64,000 nt of DNA from Gracilaria gracilis (Eukaryota; Rhodophyta; Florideophyceae; Gracilariales; Gracilariaceae): contig JARGSG010000015.1 of the NCBI GenBank assembly GCA_030374805.1, positions 558,001-622,000 on the forward strand, in the 5' to 3' direction. How positions within the stretch are numbered: position 1 is the first letter of the stretch; the number at the start of each line of letters is the position of its first letter. The notes beneath the pieces are model-generated. The model saw nothing but the letters and a program-made list of their open reading frames with translations, had not been told where the DNA came from and searched no databases. Both the position numbers and the translations under genes were made by a program. Shown here one piece after another: positions 58,617 to 64,000 of this stretch.

Positions 58617-61600
58617 ATGGCGACGAGCACAAACCGAAGCAGGAAGAAGTCACGATTTTCTCTGCTTTTGCTTGAGGAAGGCGAAGTATTGCTCTCTGAT
58701 CTTGCAGTTCACTATCATTTCATCCCAGAAACCCATGCAGGTTCCCCTCTTCATCCGCTCAACTCGTTTCCAAGGAGGTTTGTGCTCCGTTCAGCAAACA
58801 CTGCAATCCCTGGTCGGGTGAAGCTTGGCACCCATAATTTGTTCTTCGACAGTGATGAATGGAGAGATCCAGTGATTCGGATACCTTTCCATTCTATAGA
58901 ACAAGCCCGCCCTACTCGCGATAGGTCCTGTTCAACACGGGGTGAAGACAACGGAGAGACTGAAGACCGTCCCGTATTCGACGAGAACAACTCTGTCCTC
59001 GTGGAAGCGGGTCGTGCTATATTCCAGCGGGAGCTTGGAACTGATCACCCGTACATAGATGCGGAGATGAAAGGGCGACACATCTTCACTCCACTCTATA
59101 CCTCGGCAACGGAACTGATTGAAGAGATTAGTACCATGCTCAGCATCACTTCTATCCCATCAAGACGGAAAAGGGAGCAACGTCTAAAGGATATTGTTCA
59201 AATAAGGGAATCAAGAGTCCCTTTTGACATTACCTTACTCGAGCACGGTGCTCGGGAGAGTGCCATCATGGATGCTGCTGCTTCAGCAATCTACGCTATG
59301 GCCAGAGCTCCTGGTCGTTTTAGAATAACAGTGTACAATGTGTACTTCATGCCAATCCACGGAGAATTCTCACAGGTCACGGAACGGATTCCAATAGAAG
59401 CCATAACTGCCATCAGGAAATTGCGACATGGGTGCCGCGACGCTTCAGTGGAAATCACATATTCTGTACGAGAGGAAGGAACGGAAAGCCTAACGTTGTC
59501 GAATTTGATGATTTCGTTCGAAGCCTTGCAGTTTCGTGACAAAGCATTTGATGTTCTCATTGATGTAGTGAAGCACAAAGTTCAAGTTTTTGACCGTCAA
59601 GAACTTGAATATACTTTGTCGCTTTGGCGTTCAGGAAAAATATCAAACTTTGACTACCTCATGTACTTGAACTTAACAGCTGGGAGAAGCTTTAATGATT
59701 TATCTCAGTATCCTGTTTTCCCTTGGGTTCTTCAAGACTACGAATCAACACTGTTAGACCTAGGTAATCCAGATTCGTTTCGCGACCTGTCTACCCCTAT
59801 TGGTGCTCTTAACGATGAAAGACTACGTCTTTTTCGTACTCGTTATGAGGATATGCCAAATCCCAAGTTCCTTTATGGTACGCATTATTCAACACCTGCA
59901 TACACCATAAACTACCTTGTGAGAGCTGCTCCTGCGGCTATGCTCAGACTTCAGAATGGGAGGTTCGACACACCAGACAGACTATTTCACAGCATACGAA
60001 GCGCCTGGCAAGGTGTATTGACTAATCAAGGCGACGTGAAAGAGCTAATCCCAGAGTTCTACGCTTTGGACTTTAGTCACGGCGATTGTTCAGGAGTGCT
60101 GTCTAGTTCTTCGGCGCCAGGGCAGTTTCTCGAAAATGTACTCGGACTAGACTTAGGAATAAGGCAAGATGGAAAGCGAGTTGAGGACGTAGAACTCCCA
60201 CCATGGGCGAATGGAAGCGCTGAAGTGTTTGTTCGTCGTAACAGGGAAGCCTTGGAATGTGACTACGTTTCGCACAGACTGCATAAGTGGATTGACCTCA
60301 TATTCGGTGTGAAGAACAAGAATGTAGATGCGCACAACGTCTTCTACACTGACGTTGCGCTTCCGAGCTCACTAGAAGACACCTCAAAGATTTCAGCCGA
60401 GGAGATTGCACAAATTGAAACTGTTTACCTCGAGTTTGGCCGAACACCCGAACGTCTTTTTGGACATCCACACCCTCCCAGATTTGGAGATGATCAAGAA
60501 ACATTTTCTGAGCCCCATATTGCCCACACCGCAGGCGTAGATAGAGGTGAACTACCATCTCTTGAGAGTGGGGAAGTGATGGAGGCCAAAGGTCGTGATT
60601 CGGTTCTTGGGAGAGTTGTATCAGATGAAACTCGGGAACCAAAGTCGCAGATAGAAGAGAATTCGATGCATGCAGAAAGTGAGTCCGAAAGCCTATCTTC
60701 GAGGATCAAACAGGTTTGGGGTTCGGCTTCTAGAAGGCAAGACTCAACTTTGTGTGGCGCCAGTGACCATATCTTCGCATCATACAAGCCGTCGGAAGCA
60801 GAAGTGAATCGCTCTAGTGACGCGTTGGTTCCACGACCACTGTTGTCTACCGTCATATCCGAAGATGTAGGTACAAGAGCGTTGGATTTGACAGTCATAT
60901 ATGATGAAGATGCAAGACCTGAGACTGTAACACTCGGAACGAGCTACCCCATTCTATGCACGTTGTGGCGTGATGAACACGTCAAAGTGTACAACGAAGA
61001 AAAATTGTTGCGTTCCAAACACATTGAAGATGTTTGTAGTATGGCATCATTCCCTACTCGAGTTATCGCGTGCGGAACGCTCAACGGGGGTATAGGTCTG
61101 TACTTCATTGACACGGGCCGTTTTCAAGAAGTAGAAGTCGCGGCACATGATGCTGCGGTGTACGTTTTGGAGTACGTTCCAGAATTTGACATTCTCATCT
61201 CTGGTTCCAAAGATGCCAGTCTCAAGCTATGGCGAGTTGAGAGGCATGCCAATCGTTCTACTTCTCTGCGGCTGACTCTGGAATTAGATGCAGAGAGTTG
61301 TGTGACGGATATTTGTGGGTGCAGCGAAGCAAGATTTGTCGCGGATGAATGCAGTGAAAAGGGGCGAACGTTACTGATCGCAGCCTCTACATCTGATCAG
61401 AATATCCTCGTCTGGGAAGTCGACGTTAAGAGAATAGAAAGCGACTTTCTTGAACCAATATGGAGACAGGATGGAACCCATGCGCGTAAGAGTTCAAGAA
61501 ACGGAAGTTTTCGTCGTTCGAGAAGGATGACGTGGCTCTCTCAAGGACCAAAGCGAAGACATGCTTTGGCTACGGTACACCCCCAAGACAGCTGCTTGAG

Positions 61601-61868
61601 AATATGGAAACTAGATCACAAGGATACGGCTTTTGCTGAAGTTCTTTTGTCAGAAACTAATGCCTTATGCATAGCATCTCATGATGACTCAAGGACTGTG
61701 CTTGTTGGCGGTGCAAATGGGCGCATAACTGAGTACGACAGCACAGGGCTCTGTCTGGGAGGAGTTGTTGTTGGACAGGAAGACGTCCGTAGTGTTATAC
61801 TACCCGACCGTAGCCAACGAGTGTATGCTTTGATTGGCTTAAGTGAAGTGGTTGGAATGGAAAGGTGA
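58617..61868 (+). CDS. BEACH-WD40 protein, FAN/NSMAF type
   Basis: Large scaffold protein of membrane traffic; FAN (NSMAF) links TNF receptor to neutral sphingomyelinase in animals. 1083 aa from the ATG at 58617. Order: N-terminal GRAM-like domain (about 10-100, with PRRFVLRSANTAIPGRVKLG and NLFFDSDEWRDPVIRIPF), PH-BEACH-like region (about 210-310), BEACH domain (about 330-605: SLWRSGKISNFDYLMYLN, GRSFNDLSQYPVFPWVLQDY, PKFLYGTHYSTPAYTINYL, IPEFYALDF, LPPWANGSAEVFVRRNREAL and YVSHRLHKWIDLIFG), an acidic Ser-rich linker (about 645-745) and WD40 repeats to the end (DILISGSKDASLKLWRV). The GRAM start and short N-terminus distinguish FAN-type proteins from the larger LYST/NBEA types. Single unbroken exon. 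Confidence 0.9.
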   Translation: MATSTNRSRKKSRFSLLLLEEGEVLLSDLAVHYHFIPETHAGSPLHPLNSFPRRFVLRSANTAIPGRVKLGTHNLFFDSDEWRDPVIRIPFHSIEQARPTRDRSCSTRGEDNGETEDRPVFDENNSVLVEAGRAIFQRELGTDHPYIDAEMKGRHIFTPLYTSATELIEEISTMLSITSIPSRRKREQRLKDIVQIRESRVPFDITLLEHGARESAIMDAAASAIYAMARAPGRFRITVYNVYFMPIHGEFSQVTERIPIEAITAIRKLRHGCRDASVEITYSVREEGTESLTLSNLMISFEALQFRDKAFDVLIDVVKHKVQVFDRQELEYTLSLWRSGKISNFDYLMYLNLTAGRSFNDLSQYPVFPWVLQDYESTLLDLGNPDSFRDLSTPIGALNDERLRLFRTRYEDMPNPKFLYGTHYSTPAYTINYLVRAAPAAMLRLQNGRFDTPDRLFHSIRSAWQGVLTNQGDVKELIPEFYALDFSHGDCSGVLSSSSAPGQFLENVLGLDLGIRQDGKRVEDVELPPWANGSAEVFVRRNREALECDYVSHRLHKWIDLIFGVKNKNVDAHNVFYTDVALPSSLEDTSKISAEEIAQIETVYLEFGRTPERLFGHPHPPRFGDDQETFSEPHIAHTAGVDRGELPSLESGEVMEAKGRDSVLGRVVSDETREPKSQIEENSMHAESESESLSSRIKQVWGSASRRQDSTLCGASDHIFASYKPSEAEVNRSSDALVPRPLLSTVISEDVGTRALDLTVIYDEDARPETVTLGTSYPILCTLWRDEHVKVYNEEKLLRSKHIEDVCSMASFPTRVIACGTLNGGIGLYFIDTGRFQEVEVAAHDAAVYVLEYVPEFDILISGSKDASLKLWRVERHANRSTSLRLTLELDAESCVTDICGCSEARFVADECSEKGRTLLIAASTSDQNILVWEVDVKRIESDFLEPIWRQDGTHARKSSRNGSFRRSRRMTWLSQGPKRRHALATVHPQDSCLRIWKLDHKDTAFAEVLLSETNALCIASHDDSRTVLVGGANGRITEYDSTGLCLGGVVVGQEDVRSVILPDRSQRVYALIGLSEVVGMER

Positions 61869-62607
61869 GATGCTGCGAGGCAAAATGTTAATATTGTCAA
61901 TGATCTCGAAAGTTTCACAGGCCGTTGGCGATGGGGTTCAGGAGTATGTGCTTATCTTTACACTCAGTCATCAGCGCCATGTACTTTACGACTAATATAA
62001 GTGCTGGACAGAATCGTTTTTAACAACTCATTCATTCCGGGGATATTAATGTACGCTAATAGAGCACTACTCTGTAGTGCTTTGTCGAAGTTACGATATG
62101 TCAGAGCGTATTTACATAAACATGTACCCTGTAACTTGGAGTACATCCTAATCCCGCTGTAGCTCGACTAACCCTAGGCACTCAGAGAATTTTCCTTCCC
62201 TCTCCGTCTTACTCTCTCTTTGTTATGGGTGTCCTACACATCTTCCTTGAAGAGTATATAGTTAGACCTTTTAGACTCTGAAGGGCGGTCTACAAGATAC
62301 GAGAAACTCCAGTACACTTTCTATCGCTGACATGGAAGCCTGCTTTCGATGTGAGTCTCGGTTGCGTGTCCATTTCGCTTTTTGCATCTTCGACATCGCA
62401 TCGGAGTTCGACGGACCACGAGGTACTCAGAGAACACCTTTAGCATTGTTCTGCTGATTACCACGGGTAGCGCTTAAAAAAACAGAAGCACAGAGAATCA
62501 ATCGCTCCTTGGGATCGGGGAGCCACATAGGAGGAAGAGGATCGAAGTAGATATCCTTCTGTTCCAACAAGGAGATGTGACAACCTTAGACTGAAGAGAT
62601 ACTGCCG
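61869..62607. other. Intergenic gap
   Basis: No gene or repeat recognised in about 740 bp. Confidence 0.45.
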
Positions 62608-62886
62608 TCAACTCACTGTTGTCGAGAGTGAAGAATCTGGAGTGGGTAAAGGTCCATGTATCTCAGGCAAATCGTTCAGGAACTCTATCAACTTTGTAAC
62701 AGCATTTGTAGAAAGAGACGGGAAGGAGTACGATATCGCCCCGTATACTGCAGGAAAATTACCTTTCTTCAATCGAAACGCACAAGCGCCCTTCCCTGAG
62801 ACTGCGTCTCCTCGTCTCCCATACACTAAATCCACACCTTCGGTAGATTCCCATTGGTGGACATCAAAGTCTTCAGAGTTGAGCAT
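62608..62886 (-). CDS. Hypothetical short protein or exon
   Basis: 92 codons from the ATG at 62886. No family recognised, but the composition is protein-like (for example DVHQWESTEGVDLVYGRRG and KLIEFLNDLPEIHGPLP). A 159-codon plus-strand frame (62642-63121) overlaps it; only one of the two is likely real, and I favour the minus strand by residue composition. It could be one exon of a larger gene. Confidence 0.3.
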   Translation of the reverse strand: MLNSEDFDVHQWESTEGVDLVYGRRGDAVSGKGACAFRLKKGNFPAVYGAISYSFPSLSTNAVTKLIEFLNDLPEIHGPLPTPDSSLSTTVS

Positions 62887-64000
62887 AATACCCGCTCTGA
62901 GCGCGTACTCTCGAGAATTGAAGAGAAGGGGAAGTGCACTAGCAGAGCAATCAGATGAAGGAGCTGTCAGAAAGAGATTAATAACATGGACGGCAATGGT
63001 ATTCGTTCACAGCAGATGCAAAAGGAAATTGTGCGAAGGAACTTACTCTGCTTCGTTTGATGTTAATGGTGTGTTGGAGGAAGGAAGTGTGATTATTAAT
63101 CTTGTAGTATGGAAGATGTGAATCACATCCCAGTCCATCTTCAGATACTCGTCAGCACTTTCTATTGCCTCTCGTGTGAGCGCCATTCGAGAAAGGTGAG
63201 GATTGTCGTGTGGCAAGGAAGAGACTCAGAGGAACTGGAAAGAAATGTCAACGAGCACCAACGGTACAGTACCGTAACGGTACCAAGGGTAAAGCTCGGG
63301 TTGCGTCGAAACTCGAAGGAGATTACGAATAGATTTGAAGAAGCCGTATGTGCTTTTGGTGGACTAGATTCTGCAGCAGGAAAGACAACTTGTTCTTCGA
63401 GTCGAAAGCTCCGTACCAAGTGGAACGAGCACGACTCGTTACCAGATATATGTACGTCGTGTGCAAAAAGGCGCTGGCTCAAGACTGATTACAAGAATGC
63501 ATGATTGACGCGGGCGATCTTGGGACGATTCCTTCTGTAACAGATTACACGTGCTTTGAAATTTGCATCGTGATCATCATCACTATGATTCGGCTGTAAA
63601 ACAATGAGGGTGGAAGTAACGGTTTCGGCCGTGGTCGGTGTGGTGCTAGATTCCTGCAAATTCGCACTGTGGCGGCTGAGCACCTCAACTCACAAGCATT
63701 AACCTTCGGGGTATCATAACAATATAAACGGAGCCCCTGGGAAGAAGAGTGTTGCGTTCCTAGCTAGTCATGCGGCGCCCACTTCAAAAATAAAGGATCC
63801 TTTTGAAGGTGCGGAATTGTTTCATATCGATAGATATGCACCGTTGAGATTGTCAACTTGAGAACAAGCTAAGAATTGCGAAAGAGCAGGACGAAGGATA
63901 TACGAAGGTATGTTTATATGAGGGTAGATGGACAAATGAGATTCAGGTTGTATCTGCCCATCCGGTTACCGTTGCAAAAGGGCGAGACCTGAAAGTTGCG
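62887..64000. other. Right-end region, no confident gene
   Basis: Open frames on both strands (63109-63504 plus, 63162-63482 minus) overlap each other and show no family. A palindrome ACGGTAC-A-GTACCGT lies at 63261-63275 beside a CCAAGGGTAAAG motif, again MITE-like, inside CGAGC/GCTCG arms. Confidence 0.4.

Noticed and set aside
1-64000. tRNA genes
   Set aside because: I scanned for GGTTCGA-like B boxes on both strands; hits (for example near 28380, 51900 and 54605) lie in pol, a transposon end and the mTERF gene and lack partner A boxes.

Overview
The window looks like nuclear DNA of a eukaryotic alga, most likely a multicellular red alga (Chondrus-like; this identification is inference). 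The evidence is long mostly single-exon genes mixed with a few short GT-AG introns, a plant/algal B-type CDK, a transit-peptide-bearing histidinol dehydrogenase, pantothenate synthesis, mitochondrial and ER housekeeping genes, and gaps filled with transposon debris. No tRNA, rRNA or CRISPR was seen.

Left part (1-19.8 kb): on the minus strand lie a TAM41 fragment (cut by the window edge), a CDKB kinase with a one-base frame break, a possible small ORF and a five-finger C2H2 protein with an in-frame 63-nt intron. PanB and phosphoacetylglucosamine mutase follow, tail to tail. Next come a HisC-like aminotransferase and, divergent from it, HisD, then a CNNM/Mam3-type membrane protein and a four-exon AIM24 gene.

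Mobile region (20.3-35.0 kb): a TA-flanked DNA transposon (14-bp terminal inverted repeats at 20316 and 34975) holds a decayed DUF7869-like gene and a decayed pogo-like transposase. A 9441-bp Ty3/gypsy chromovirus (two 508-bp LTRs, 5-bp duplication TCAAG, intact gag and pol) is inserted into the 5' leader of that transposase. The retroelement carries about 70 copies of the interrupted palindrome ACC-N5-GGT, in LTRs, coding and noncoding parts alike, against about 2 expected by chance. This is the most unusual signal in the window.

Middle (35.2-50.7 kb): a SET-domain methyltransferase, a membrane protein with a duplicated Cys domain, two small unknown proteins (one a secreted Cys-rich repeat protein), PRA1, the Drs1/DDX27 helicase, GID4, TRAP-gamma, an INSIG-like ER protein with a one-base frame break, and a DEAD-box-like protein that has lost its catalytic motifs.

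Right part (51.9-64 kb): a complete 2.2-kb pogo-like transposon with an intact transposase and 21-bp inverted repeats, an mTERF protein, an RIIa-like/EF-hand protein, a large FAN/NSMAF-type BEACH-WD40 protein, and a poorly understood end. Small hairpins that look like MITE remnants are scattered through the gaps.
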